64,000 bases of DNA from Kangiella profundi. GTDB taxonomy: Bacteria > Pseudomonadota > Gammaproteobacteria > Enterobacterales > Kangiellaceae. Of the stretch, positions 35,749 to 45,136 are shown piece after piece. The stretch covers positions 744,001-808,000 of the forward strand of contig NZ_CP025120.1 in assembly GCF_002838765.1 (NCBI RefSeq). Reading direction: 5' to 3'. Each line of letters starts with the position of its first letter. The first letter of the stretch is position 1. The position numbers and the translations under genes are program-made. A model generated the notes under the pieces. The model did no database searches. It saw nothing but the letters and a program-made list of their open reading frames with translations, and was not told the origin of the DNA.

Positions 35749-37419
35749 ATGAACTATACCAAGTTCGATTTTTTGGGGATGACCGTAGGGCCAGTTGAGA
35801 TCGCCTTTTTGATCTATCTGGTGTTTATGATTGGTATTGGTATTTGGGCCTACAAACGAACTAATGACTCCAGCGATTATATGTTGGGTGGCCGTGGTTT
35901 GGGCGGTGCGGTAACCGCATTGAGTGCCGGCGCATCCGATATGAGTGGCTGGATTTTGATGGGCTTACCCGGAGCCATTTACTTTTCGGGTCTTTCTGAC
36001 TCGTGGTTGGCACTGTTTTTAATTATCGGTGCCTATCTTAACTGGAAGTTTATTGCCGGTCGTTTACGTGCCTACACTGAAATCGCGGACAATGCTTTGA
36101 CATTGCCTGATTATTTCGCAGGGCGATTCCACGATGCTGGCAAAGCGTTACGAATAGTAGCTGTTTTAGTCATGATTGTATTCTTTGGCTACTACATCGG
36201 TTCAGGCCTTGTTGCAGGTAGTAAGTTGTTTGAGTCAAGCTTTGGCTATGACTACAACACTGCGCTATTAGTCAGCTCTATCGTGATCATTTCTTATACC
36301 TTCCTTGGTGGTTTCCTGGCAGTTTCCTGGACTGATTTTTTCCAGGGACTGATTATTATGACAGCTCTGATTGTTGCGCCAATTGTGTTATTGGTGGAAT
36401 ACAATGGTCTTAGTGGTATTGTTGAAGCAACTCGTGAAATCAAGCCAGAAGCGGTAAGTTTTACCCAAGGGTTCTTTGACCTTGAGGGCTCCTTTAAATG
36501 GATTGCTTTCCTTTCATTGGCAGCCTGGGGTTTAGGCTATTTTGGTCAGCCACACATACTTGCTCGTTTTATGGCAGTTAAAAGTGTAAATACGGTGCCG
36601 CAAGCGCGTCGTATAGGTATGAGCTGGATGATTGTTTGTGTATTAGGCGCCGTGTTCATCGGTTTCGCCGGTATCGCTTTCTTCGGTGGTGACTTCAATG
36701 CTAAAGCGTATGTCTTATTATCAGCAGAAGATGTTGCTGTATTAAATACTGCTCCGGGTAGCGAAAAGGTATTCCTGTTATTAACGCAGGCGTTATTTAA
36801 CCCTTGGTTGGCCGGATTCTTATTGGCGGCAATTCTGGCTGCGGTAATGAGTACCATTGACTCTCAGCTTCTAGCTGTTTCAAGCTCGGTAACCGAAGAC
36901 GTTTACAAACCTTATATGCGTCCAAACGCCTCAGAGAAGGAGCTAGTGTGGGTTAACCGTTTTATAGTAATTCTGGTTGCTGGTATAGGTATCAGTGTAG
37001 CAATGGGTGACTCCAGAAATGTTCTCAATTTAGTGGGTCAAGCTTGGGCAGGTTTTGGTGCCTCTTTTGGACCAGTTATCATTTTCTCACTATTATGGCA
37101 GCGCATGACTCGTCATGGCGCGCTAGCCGGTATTGCAACTGGTGCGGTAACCGTATTGGTATGGGATGGGCTAGAAAAATTCTACACTAAGGAAGTTGAT
37201 AGAATTAACGAGTTTGGTCAAAAAGTACTGGATGGAAACGGAGATGTAATTGTGGATAAAGTTTTACAAGTACCGTTGTTTGGTTTGTATGAAATGCTAC
37301 CAGGCTTCATTCTTTCCTGTATTGCGATTGTGGTTGTTAGCAAACTGACTAAAGTTGCTGAGACAACTTATAACCAGTTTGACTGGTATCGCAACGAGTT
37401 TAAGAAGTATAAAAGCTAA
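35749..37419 (+). CDS. putP: Sodium/proline symporter PutP
   Basis: Inner-membrane Na+-coupled importer of the SSS family, about 13 helices over 556 aa. Typical parts are SDYMLGGRGLGGAVTALSAG, the Na+ site region ASDMSGWILMGLPGA, and TIDSQLLAVSSSVTEDVY. It supplies proline as nutrient or osmoprotectant. SD GAGGTG stands 6 bases before the start. Its stop shares a base with the start of the next gene (TAATG), so the two are translationally coupled. A loop insert near residue 480 (charged) is longer than in E. coli PutP (502 aa). Confidence 0.95.
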   Translation: MNYTKFDFLGMTVGPVEIAFLIYLVFMIGIGIWAYKRTNDSSDYMLGGRGLGGAVTALSAGASDMSGWILMGLPGAIYFSGLSDSWLALFLIIGAYLNWKFIAGRLRAYTEIADNALTLPDYFAGRFHDAGKALRIVAVLVMIVFFGYYIGSGLVAGSKLFESSFGYDYNTALLVSSIVIISYTFLGGFLAVSWTDFFQGLIIMTALIVAPIVLLVEYNGLSGIVEATREIKPEAVSFTQGFFDLEGSFKWIAFLSLAAWGLGYFGQPHILARFMAVKSVNTVPQARRIGMSWMIVCVLGAVFIGFAGIAFFGGDFNAKAYVLLSAEDVAVLNTAPGSEKVFLLLTQALFNPWLAGFLLAAILAAVMSTIDSQLLAVSSSVTEDVYKPYMRPNASEKELVWVNRFIVILVAGIGISVAMGDSRNVLNLVGQAWAGFGASFGPVIIFSLLWQRMTRHGALAGIATGAVTVLVWDGLEKFYTKEVDRINEFGQKVLDGNGDVIVDKVLQVPLFGLYEMLPGFILSCIAIVVVSKLTKVAETTYNQFDWYRNEFKKYKS

Positions 37420-37898
37420 TGAGTAACTTTGTTATCAGAGAAGCGGTGCGTGCAGACGCGCTGCTTATTCTTGGCTTCATCAAAGAGCTGGCTGACTATG
37501 AAAAGCTTTCTCATGAAGTTGTGGCAACGGTCGCTGATATTGAGCAGACCGTTTTTGCCAGCGATGCTCGAGCACACTGTCTAATAGCAGAATATGAAGG
37601 ACAGCCGGCAGGTTTTGCCCTCTACTTTTTTAATTACTCAACCTTTCTGGGTAAGTATGGCATTTATCTTGAAGACCTCTATGTTAAGCCAGAATTCCGG
37701 GGTAAGAAAATAGGTTATGGCCTATTACAAAAACTGGCCAAGATCGCTGTAGAAAAAGACTGTGCCCGCGTTGACTGGTCAGTGCTTGATTGGAATCAGC
37801 CAGCAATTGATTTTTATAAAAGTATTGGTGCCAAGCCAATGGATGAATGGACCGTGTTCCGTTTGACCGGTGATGCGTTGGATAATTTTGCCAAATAG
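37419..37898 (+). CDS. GNAT acetyltransferase, diamine/thialysine acetyltransferase-like
   Basis: A 159 aa GNAT enzyme. The acetyl-CoA loop is VKPEFRGKKIGYGLL, preceded by GIYLEDLYV and followed by WSVLDWNQPAIDFYKSIGA, the pattern of the spermidine/spermine or thialysine acetyltransferase group. It probably acetylates a small amine. Its start overlaps the putP stop by one base, which ties its expression to proline uptake. A terminator follows. Confidence 0.85.
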   Translation: MSNFVIREAVRADALLILGFIKELADYEKLSHEVVATVADIEQTVFASDARAHCLIAEYEGQPAGFALYFFNYSTFLGKYGIYLEDLYVKPEFRGKKIGYGLLQKLAKIAVEKDCARVDWSVLDWNQPAIDFYKSIGAKPMDEWTVFRLTGDALDNFAK

Positions 37899-37919
37899 AT
37901 AGTATTTTTGATTTATTTG

Positions 37920-37943
37920 AAGCCTCAATATGAGGCTTTTTTT
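37920..37943 (+). terminator. Terminator of putP-GNAT
   Basis: AAGCCTCA (37920-37927), loop ATA, TGAGGCTT (37931-37938), then T to 37943. Confidence 0.92.
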
Positions 37944-38030
37944 ATGGCCATTCTTTATTGCCTGAACTCACCCCAATTGCTACTCTATCGGCACTTAAAT
38001 TATTAAATCAGTCTTCAATTGGAATTTGTT

Positions 38031-39212
38031 ATGTCAAAGATCGGCACTCCGTTATCTAAAACGGCTAAAAAGGTCATGATGCTTGGTTCTGGCGAACTTG
38101 GTAAAGAGGTAGTTATCGAGTTACAGCGCTTCGGGGTAGAGGTGATAGCTGTAGACCGTTATGCCAATGCTCCAGCAATGCAGGTCGCCCATCGCAGTCA
38201 TGTTATTAACATGCTCAATAGTGATGCGTTAAAGCGTGTTATTGTGGAAGAGCAGCCGGATCTGATTGTGCCCGAAATTGAAGCAATAGCCACCGAGACA
38301 TTGCTGGAAGTGGAGAAAGATGGATTTACGGTTATCCCAACCGCTCGGGCAACTCGCCTAACCATGGATCGTGAAGGTATCCGTCGATTAGCCGCAGAAG
38401 ATCTTGGTCTTGAAACCTCACCTTACCGTTTTGCAGATACCTATGAAGAATATAAACAGGCCGTCGAAGCCATTGGCTTACCCTTTGTCATCAAGCCTGT
38501 CATGAGCAGCTCAGGTAAAGGGCAGTCGACGGTAAAAACTGAAGACCAGATTGACGCTGCCTGGAAATATTCGCAGGCTGGCGGGCGAACTGGGGAGGGG
38601 CGCGTCATCGTAGAAGGGTTTGTCGATTTTGACTATGAGATTACTTTGCTAACGGTTCGCTCAGTCAATGGCACACAATTCTGTGCTCCTATCGGTCACA
38701 TTCAAGAAGACGGCGATTATCGCGAGTCATGGCAACCGCAACCCATGTCTGAAAAAGCTTTGGCTGAAGCACAGCATATGGCTAAGGCAGTGACTGACGA
38801 CCTGGGTGGCTATGGTCTTTTTGGTGTTGAAATTTTTATTAAAGGCGACAAAGCTATTTTCAGCGAAGTATCACCCCGTCCTCATGATACTGGCTTAGTG
38901 ACCTTAATCTCTCAGGATTTGTCAGAGTTTGCATTGCATGCTCGTGCTATCTTAGGTCTACCTATTCCAGCGATACGTCAACAAGGTCCTTCTGCCTCTG
39001 CTGTAATTTTGGTGGAAGGTGAATCTCAAGAGGTTGAGTTTGGTAATCTTGATAAAGCTTTATTTGAAGCTGATACTCAGCTTCGTCTGTTTGGAAAGCC
39101 TGAGGTCAGTGGAAAACGCCGTATGGGCGTTGCCTTGGCTAAAGCCGATTCAGTTGAGCAGGCCAGAGCTAAAGCTCGCAATAGCGCGGCTAAAGTTACC
39201 ATTAAACTTTAG
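38031..39212 (+). CDS. purT: Formate-dependent phosphoribosylglycinamide formyltransferase
   Basis: ATP-grasp enzyme that formylates GAR with formate in purine synthesis, an alternative to PurN. The N-terminal [10 protein letters not shown] motif and ATP-grasp segments ([49 protein letters not shown]) are all present. ATG 38031 ([18 protein letters not shown]) gives 393 aa, as in E. coli, with GGA 7 bases upstream; a TTG at 38019 was rejected. Single-gene unit that ends in a long bidirectional hairpin facing hsp20. Confidence 0.97.
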   Translation: MSKIGTPLSKTAKKVMMLGSGELGKEVVIELQRFGVEVIAVDRYANAPAMQVAHRSHVINMLNSDALKRVIVEEQPDLIVPEIEAIATETLLEVEKDGFTVIPTARATRLTMDREGIRRLAAEDLGLETSPYRFADTYEEYKQAVEAIGLPFVIKPVMSSSGKGQSTVKTEDQIDAAWKYSQAGGRTGEGRVIVEGFVDFDYEITLLTVRSVNGTQFCAPIGHIQEDGDYRESWQPQPMSEKALAEAQHMAKAVTDDLGGYGLFGVEIFIKGDKAIFSEVSPRPHDTGLVTLISQDLSEFALHARAILGLPIPAIRQQGPSASAVILVEGESQEVEFGNLDKALFEADTQLRLFGKPEVSGKRRMGVALAKADSVEQARAKARNSAAKVTIKL

Positions 39213-39228
39213 CTCCCTGTAAATATAA

Positions 39229-39289
39229 AAAAAACTCTCTTGGGCCTAAGTGTCGTTGTTCATAAGAACATAGCCCAAGAGAGTTAAGT
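39229..39289. terminator. Bidirectional terminator between purT and hsp20
   Basis: AACTCTCTTGGGC (39233-39245) pairs perfectly with GCCCAAGAGAGTT (39273-39285). The 27-base interior holds a second small hairpin, TGTTC-ATAA-GAACA (39257-39270). An A run lies on the left. The 13-bp stem is the longest terminator-type stem in the window. Confidence 0.85.
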
Positions 39290-39300
39290 TTTACCTACCG

Positions 39301-39723
39301 TTAATTGATTTTTATTGATTTTTTTGGCTTTTCACTGCCAGCTCTTTTAGGCAAGTGAATGTTTAACATGCCATCTTTGAACTCTGCTTTGCATTGATCG
39401 GTATCAATATTGTCTGGGAGCGTAAAGCTTCGCGTAAAGCTACCATAGAAGCGTTCCAGTCTATGCTGCTTTTCATCTTTTTCTTCGTAGCGGCGCTCAC
39501 CCTGAACGCTCAGGATATTGTTTTCAATATTTATTTTTACGTCTTCTTTCTTAACTTCTGGCAGTTCTGCTTTAACCAGAAACTCATCTGCTTTTTCAAT
39601 AAAGTCTACTGCGGGGCGCCACTCGTTACCGAAGCCATTAGACATTTCGTCAAATAGGCCTGAAACAGGAAAGTTCATGAAAGACTCGATGTTTGAGAAA
39701 GGTTTCCACTTTGATAGTTGCAT
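39301..39723 (-). CDS. Small heat shock protein, Hsp20/alpha-crystallin family
   Basis: A 140 aa ATP-independent chaperone that holds unfolding proteins. The alpha-crystallin domain runs from about WRPAVDFIEKADEFLVKAEL to LNIHLPKRAG, with GMLNIHLPK as the typical last strand, and ends in an IKI-type motif (SIKIN) used for oligomer contact. The start at 39723 (MQLSKWKPF) has a perfect GGAGGTG 5 bases upstream; an upstream ATG at 39747 lacks one. It is divergent from a universal stress protein across a gap holding a perfect FNR/Anr box. Confidence 0.92.
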   Translation of the reverse strand: MQLSKWKPFSNIESFMNFPVSGLFDEMSNGFGNEWRPAVDFIEKADEFLVKAELPEVKKEDVKINIENNILSVQGERRYEEKDEKQHRLERFYGSFTRSFTLPDNIDTDQCKAEFKDGMLNIHLPKRAGSEKPKKSIKIN

Positions 39724-39781
39724 AATACACCTCCAAATTATGTACATTGCTATGCTAGACTAAATCTATCAACCTCCTACC

Positions 39782-39827
39782 ATTTTGATCTGGATCAAAA
39801 TACTGTAAGGTTGGAATAGGGTATAAA
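39782..39827 (+). promoter_or_regulatory. FNR/Anr box and class II promoter between hsp20 and usp
   Basis: A 20-bp palindrome ATTTTGATC-TG-GATCAAAAT (39782-39801) contains a perfect FNR/Anr box TTGAT-CTGG-ATCAA (39785-39798). TATAAA (39822-39827) lies so that +1 would be near 39834 and the box centre near -42, the standard class II activator position. On the other strand weaker -10 candidates (TAGTCT or TAGCAT near 39750-39762) could serve hsp20 from the same site. I infer low-oxygen activation of at least the usp gene. Confidence 0.75.
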
Positions 39828-39857
39828 TAAGACAGTTGTTAGACAAAGGAGAGAGTT

Positions 39858-40313
39858 ATGGGTTCATATCAACAAGTGTTAGTGGCACTGGATCTTCGTA
39901 AAGAAGGAGAGGCCATCATTCAAAAAGCAAAAAATGTCCTTGCCGAAGGTGGAGATCTACACCTGATTCATGTCGCTGAACCCATTGAAGCCGGTCTATG
40001 GGCGGGAGCACCTTTTGGGGCTGTTATCGTCAATACTGATGATATAGAACAAGAAGCAATAAAAGCCAAAACCAAACGTATTAATGAATTTGCAAAGAAG
40101 TATGGGGTGGCTGATGACCATTGCCATATTAAGGTTGGTAAGCCGTCTCGTGAAATTAAGAAATATGCAGAAGAGAGAAACTGCGATGTTATCGTAATAG
40201 GAACTCACGGCCAGCATGGCTGGGAACTATTGCTGGGTTCAACCGCCAACGGCGTATTGCATGGTTCGCCCTGTGATGTGCTGTGTGTTCAAATGCGAAA
40301 ACCGAAAGATTAG
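39858..40313 (+). CDS. Universal stress protein, UspA family
   Basis: A 151 aa single-domain Usp. It starts with the typical strand YQQVLVALDL and ends with the nucleotide-binding signature GTHGQHGWELLLGST (G-x2-G-x9-G-S/T), so it should bind ATP. Such proteins help survival in growth arrest, redox and low-oxygen stress. AGGAGAG precedes the start. The FNR/Anr-type promoter upstream fits the oxygen-limited expression known for many pseudomonad Usp genes. Confidence 0.92.
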   Translation: MGSYQQVLVALDLRKEGEAIIQKAKNVLAEGGDLHLIHVAEPIEAGLWAGAPFGAVIVNTDDIEQEAIKAKTKRINEFAKKYGVADDHCHIKVGKPSREIKKYAEERNCDVIVIGTHGQHGWELLLGSTANGVLHGSPCDVLCVQMRKPKD

Positions 40314-40328
40314 ACTTTAATAGTCCAC

Positions 40329-40358
40329 AAAAAAAGGAGCTCATCAGCTCCTTTTTTT
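40329..40358. terminator. Bidirectional terminator between usp and the RND exporter gene
   Basis: An A run, GGAGCT (40336-40341), loop CATC, AGCTCC (40346-40351) and seven T. Symmetric, serving both convergent genes. Confidence 0.92.
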
Positions 40359-40372
40359 GTGCTTAACTATTT

Positions 40373-42871
40373 CTAGTTGTTGGACTTATCAGTTTTAAGA
40401 GGCTTCACTGTTATCAGCATCAACGGAAGCAGGGTTAAGTTCAGGAATAAGGCTACCGCCATCGCAAAACCTGTTAAAAGACCAAAATAGATAGATGGGA
40501 TGAATTCAGACAGTGCCAGAATTGCAAAGCCGACAATAATGGTGACGCCCGTGTAGTAAATGGCTTTACCGATACTGCCATGACAGCGTTCCATGGTCGC
40601 CAAATAGTCATTGTCTTTTTTGAATTCATTCTTAAAGCGGTGTACATAGTGAATTGAATTATCCACTGCAATACCAATCACGATAGCCGCAATGGTAATC
40701 GTCATCATATCCATGGGTACGCCCATCCAGCCCATAATACCCAGTACCAGCGCAGCCGACAGTGCGTTCGGAATGGTGGCTAGAATAGCCAGCACGAATG
40801 AACGGAATAGCACCAGGAACATCAATAGAATAGCCAGATAAACAACGCCAATGGTCATTATCTGGGAGTCAAACAAGCTTTGTAGCATATTGTTGTAGAG
40901 CACCAGCATGCCAGTAAAGTGAACATGTTCCTGTTTGATACCAGCCTCATTCACAATAAAGTCGTTAATGTTTGCGATAAGGTCAGAGCGCTTGAGATCT
41001 GGGTTTGTTTCTTCTACACGGATATTGATTCGGGTTTGATCTCCGTCCTCTGAAAGGTATGGATCTAAAAGGGTTGCTCGAACATCGTCAGGCATTTCTT
41101 TGTGAACCAGAGACAAGGTCAATTCATCAGGATATTCTCCCTCATTCATCTCTTTTAGAACTTTAGTGGTTGTTGCTAACGATTGAACTTTACCTGTTAC
41201 CCCAAGACTATCAATGTAGTCATGGATTTTTTCTAAAGTTTCAAGCTTGCTTCGAGTAAACCAGTAGCCAGGATCATAGGTAGAACTATCGAATTCATCA
41301 CCGAATTCATCTTCAAACTCGTCATCGGCAAATAATGATTCCTCGTTCGGATCCGCATCTATCACAATGTCTAAAGGCGTTGTGCCGCCAAGTTCCTGAT
41401 CGATTACTGTCATGCCCTGATAGATTTCAGTGGAAGGCTTGAAGTAATCAATAAAACGGTTTTCAACTTTCAGCTGAGAAATGCCATAGGCGCTGAACAG
41501 AATCAGGAGCACGGCTAAAGCAAAGATGGCTGGCTTGAATTTTACGCTGATGTTGTAAATCCAGTGCGTAATTTTGTATGTGATACTTGAGCCACTTTGG
41601 TGCTTTTCAGTACTTAGAAGTTGGATAAAACTTGGGAATACAATAAAGGTAACAACAAAGCCCAGCACCAGACCAATGGTCATGATCCAGCCAAAGTCGA
41701 TTACTGGTCGAATGCCACTAATTAGTAGTGATATAAAAGCAACGATGGTAGTTAAAGCGGTATACAGACAAGGCCAATACATGGTCTTGATGGTTGCCTT
41801 TACACGCTCCATCTGTGAGCTGTCTGGGTTGTCGGAAATAAAATCACGATAATAAACTACCAGGTGGACATTAAGCGCCAGTACGGTAATCAATAATATT
41901 GACGGAAAGTTTGAGGATATTACCGTAATTCGCCAATCGAGATAACTTAACAGCCCTGCTAGAACCAGCACTGTGACCAGACAGGAAAATAATGGTATCA
42001 GTACCCATCGCACTTTGCCGAAGAATACAAATAAAGCAAGCATGATGAACAGAAGAATCCCAATACCAAATACCGTGATGTCATGTTGAATAAAATCCAA
42101 CATGTCATTGGTGATCATTGAAATGCCGCCTAAATATAGCTCGGCAACATCACGATAGTCGTCCATTATCAGTCTGACATCTGCAATGATCTGACTTGTG
42201 CGCTCGGATACTTGTTTGCTATACGCATCGAACTCATCTTCCAGTTGTGCCAGACGTTTTGCTTCTTCTTCAGTCAGTTTCTGCTGACTACGTTTTTGGC
42301 GCAAATCATCACGGGCATCAAGTAATGAGAAGTAGCGTTCATCTCGCTCAAAATTGACCTGTATGGCGCTGGTTTCGCCATTGTCACCAACTAGCAGATT
42401 TGTATAGAGTGGGCTGCTGGTAAACTCTTCCAGAGCTTTTTGTTTATCAACACCTTCATCCATCAAGGTCGGAATTTCTGCAGAAAGGGCTTCAGCATCC
42501 AGTTTGATGCCATCCAGTAATGGAACATTAAGAATGCTATTGATATTGGCAACAGTTGGCAGCTGCTGTAAGCGATTTACCAGATCCTGTAATGAAGCCA
42601 GAGCTTCCTCGTCCATTAAACCAACGTTAGGCTTCCACGTTATAATCAGGAAATCATCAGAGCCGTAACGCTCATTAACCTGACGGTAATAATTGAGTGA
42701 TTTATCATTTTCCAGTGTCAAAGATTCACCAGAGGCATCCAGGCGAAACTTAGGTAGCTGAGTAGCTGCAATAACTGAAAGAATAATGACCAGCGACAGG
42801 ACAATTATCGGATGGTTTAATATGACTTTCTGATACAGCCTGAAAAAGAAATTCTCTTTATTATGTGTCAT
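40373..42871 (-). CDS. RND/MMPL-superfamily exporter
   Basis: An 832 aa inner-membrane protein with the RND plan: one N-terminal helix, a large periplasmic domain, about five helices, a second periplasmic domain and five more helices. The helical blocks are sterol-sensing-domain-like (WRITVISSNFPSILLITVLA, TIAAIVIGIAVDNSIHYVHR). The second periplasmic part has a very acidic insert (about DDEFEDEFGDEFDSS, near residue 525). Relatives move lipids, hopanoids or fatty acids; the cargo here is unknown. It follows corB by 15 bases on the same strand and is probably cotranscribed with it. Confidence 0.88.
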   Translation of the reverse strand: MTHNKENFFFRLYQKVILNHPIIVLSLVIILSVIAATQLPKFRLDASGESLTLENDKSLNYYRQVNERYGSDDFLIITWKPNVGLMDEEALASLQDLVNRLQQLPTVANINSILNVPLLDGIKLDAEALSAEIPTLMDEGVDKQKALEEFTSSPLYTNLLVGDNGETSAIQVNFERDERYFSLLDARDDLRQKRSQQKLTEEEAKRLAQLEDEFDAYSKQVSERTSQIIADVRLIMDDYRDVAELYLGGISMITNDMLDFIQHDITVFGIGILLFIMLALFVFFGKVRWVLIPLFSCLVTVLVLAGLLSYLDWRITVISSNFPSILLITVLALNVHLVVYYRDFISDNPDSSQMERVKATIKTMYWPCLYTALTTIVAFISLLISGIRPVIDFGWIMTIGLVLGFVVTFIVFPSFIQLLSTEKHQSGSSITYKITHWIYNISVKFKPAIFALAVLLILFSAYGISQLKVENRFIDYFKPSTEIYQGMTVIDQELGGTTPLDIVIDADPNEESLFADDEFEDEFGDEFDSSTYDPGYWFTRSKLETLEKIHDYIDSLGVTGKVQSLATTTKVLKEMNEGEYPDELTLSLVHKEMPDDVRATLLDPYLSEDGDQTRINIRVEETNPDLKRSDLIANINDFIVNEAGIKQEHVHFTGMLVLYNNMLQSLFDSQIMTIGVVYLAILLMFLVLFRSFVLAILATIPNALSAALVLGIMGWMGVPMDMMTITIAAIVIGIAVDNSIHYVHRFKNEFKKDNDYLATMERCHGSIGKAIYYTGVTIIVGFAILALSEFIPSIYFGLLTGFAMAVALFLNLTLLPLMLITVKPLKTDKSNN

Positions 42872-42886
42872 GGATGAGTTCCAAGT

Positions 42887-44167
42887 TTAGATATCAGTTT
42901 CTGGAGCGCGATAAAGTTTGGGCATAATGCGCACGGTTTTAATTAAATTGTCTTTTACTTGCAGGATTTCCATTGGATAACCATATAAACGTAATCCAGT
43001 TGCAGCCTGTGGAATAGTTTCAAGATATTCAGTAATTAGGCCATTCAATGTTTTAGGGCCGTCAGTAGGTAAATACCACTTCATTGAGCGATTCAGCTCA
43101 CGAATGGTGATGGTTCCATCAACTAGATAGGTACCGTCATGCTGAGCTTGAATCTCTTTATTGATATTCGACATTTCAGTAGTGAAGTCGCCAACTATTT
43201 CTTCCAGAATATCGTCAAGAGTTACCAGCCCTTCAATATCGCCATATTCATCAACAACCAGCCCGACTCGGTCACGTTTACGCTGGAATTTCACAAGCTG
43301 GGTATGTAAAGGAGTACCTTCCGGAACATAATAAATGGGATCAAGGTAACTAAGAATTTCATCGATAGTAGGCTCTTCAAGCTCTAGAATTCTGCCGAAG
43401 TTGCGTGCGTGTAAAAAACCTTGTACCTGATCAATTTCTTCTTTGAATACCAATAGCCTGGTGTGAATACTGTTTCGAATCTGCTCTAAAATGAAATCCA
43501 TGTCATCAGCTAGATCGATACCAGCGATTTCATTGCGCGGAACCATGATGTCATCAACTGTTACCGTTTCAAGATCCAGAATACTCAGAAGCATTTTCTG
43601 GTGACGGCGCGGGATCATTGCTCCGGCCTCATTAACTACCGTTCTAAGCTCTTCCTGACTTAAATGATCTTCTCCTTCGGCTCCAGCATTGACGCCAAAC
43701 AGGCGTAGCAAACCATTAGCCAGAAAGCTGATGAGTTTAATAGCTGGTGATAATAACGTTGAAAGAGGTTTAAGAATCGGTGCTGCAAAGAACGCAATAC
43801 GCTCTGGGAATAAAGCCGCCAATGTTTTAGGCGTCACTTCGGCAAATATCAGAATGACTACAGTTAACATCAAAGTTGCAGCAAATATACCACCTTCGCC
43901 CCAGAAGCGAATGGCAATTACCGTTGCAATGGCTGAAGCAAGAATATTAACAATATTATTGCCGAGCAATATGAGCCCGAGAAGTTTGTCCGGACGCTTG
44001 AGCATTTTATAGACCCGCTTTGCGCTACGATCACCATTTTTTGCTCGGTGTTTCAATCGATAACGATTGAGGGACATCATTCCTGTTTCTGAACTTGAGA
44101 AAAATGCAGACAGGAAGATCAGAAGGCCAAGAATGATAAACAGGGTGCTGGTCGACAGAGATTCCAA
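42887..44167 (-). CDS. CorB/CNNM-type transporter (YfjD-like)
   Basis: A 426 aa membrane protein with an N-terminal CNNM (DUF21) region of about three to four helices (residues 5-140; FSSSETGMMSLNRYRLKHRA). Two CBS domains (from VDDIMVPRNEIAGID to about 335) and a C-terminal CorC/HlyC transporter-associated domain follow. The family is linked to Mg2+/Co2+ efflux or homeostasis. Next to ypjD and ffh, the order matches E. coli yfjD (corB). It is 3 bases downstream of ypjD and upstream of the RND gene. Confidence 0.92.
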   Translation of the reverse strand: MESLSTSTLFIILGLLIFLSAFFSSSETGMMSLNRYRLKHRAKNGDRSAKRVYKMLKRPDKLLGLILLGNNIVNILASAIATVIAIRFWGEGGIFAATLMLTVVILIFAEVTPKTLAALFPERIAFFAAPILKPLSTLLSPAIKLISFLANGLLRLFGVNAGAEGEDHLSQEELRTVVNEAGAMIPRRHQKMLLSILDLETVTVDDIMVPRNEIAGIDLADDMDFILEQIRNSIHTRLLVFKEEIDQVQGFLHARNFGRILELEEPTIDEILSYLDPIYYVPEGTPLHTQLVKFQRKRDRVGLVVDEYGDIEGLVTLDDILEEIVGDFTTEMSNINKEIQAQHDGTYLVDGTITIRELNRSMKWYLPTDGPKTLNGLITEYLETIPQAATGLRLYGYPMEILQVKDNLIKTVRIMPKLYRAPETDI

Positions 44168-44170
44168 AAA

Positions 44171-44962
44171 TTAACCTCGCTGCAGAATGTAATCCAGCAC
44201 CAGTTTACTGCCAACGTAACCTAACGCGAGGATGACGAAAGCAATAATGCATAGCCGAGCAAACCGAATACCACTTAAACGGGATAACTTATACCCAAGG
44301 TAAAATGTACAGAAGCTGAACCAAGCAAGAGCTGAAAGAACAATTTTGTGTAGCGACTGAGCTCGTAATGCAGTATCGGGCTGCATAAAGCCTAGAATCA
44401 GGGCGATACCCAGGCTGATAATTCCTGATAGCACCAAAGCTGATAGAAATTGCTCCATTTGCATTAATGGCGGTAATAGCGGATGGATAGATGCTGGACG
44501 GCTACGTAATTTTTTATGTAGAAACAACAACAGGATACTTTGGAAAGTAGCAATCAGAAGTAAGCTAAAACCAATAACTGATAGCCATATATGCCAGAAA
44601 GCAAGGGCGTTTCCCTTAAGCATTATGATGTTTGGTTTTTCAGGAACTATGTTTAATAGAGAAACAAAGCCAGCAAAAAGACAGGCGTACAGCATCAAAT
44701 GCGGGGTTTGATGGTTAAAACGATAAATGGCAATCAGCAACACCATGATCAGCGAAACTAGCGACAGGGTGTTGAATAGAGATAGATTTTGCCCGGTACC
44801 AGTTTCAATGGCCAGATAAAGCGCGTACAAATGAAGTGCGATTGGTGCCAGAGGCAGCCATTTTCCCCATTCTGGTACTTCTTTATCCGGGTGATTAAGG
44901 CGGAGAATAAAAAATACCGCCAATACAAGATAAGAAAGCCCGGTAATTATATCAATTAACAC
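44171..44962 (-). CDS. ypjD: Cytochrome c assembly-like inner membrane protein YpjD
   Basis: A 263 aa protein with about eight membrane helices and a CcsA/CcmC-type core, including a Trp/His-bearing segment ALAFWHIWLSVIGFSLL. The role in E. coli is unclear, though the domain handles haem in relatives. It starts with GTG (44962). It is divergent from ffh and followed at 3 bases by the corB-type gene, keeping the E. coli ypjD-yfjD order. Confidence 0.9.
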   Translation of the reverse strand: MLIDIITGLSYLVLAVFFILRLNHPDKEVPEWGKWLPLAPIALHLYALYLAIETGTGQNLSLFNTLSLVSLIMVLLIAIYRFNHQTPHLMLYACLFAGFVSLLNIVPEKPNIIMLKGNALAFWHIWLSVIGFSLLLIATFQSILLLFLHKKLRSRPASIHPLLPPLMQMEQFLSALVLSGIISLGIALILGFMQPDTALRAQSLHKIVLSALAWFSFCTFYLGYKLSRLSGIRFARLCIIAFVILALGYVGSKLVLDYILQRG

Positions 44963-45136
44963 TGCCTTAAGGCCTTTAGTTTGTTGGAATTTTCTTAAAC
45001 CGCCATTTTAGAGCAAAATAGCACTGAAACAAGCGCTATCTATGAGAATACTGCAACAAATACTACAACACGGGAGCTTGTATTTCGTTATAATGCCCCT
45101 AATTTTATAAAAGCCATTAATTTGAGATAAGCAACA

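Noticed and set aside
38019..38030. TTG start for purT
   Set aside because: ATG 38031 gives the usual length and N-terminus.
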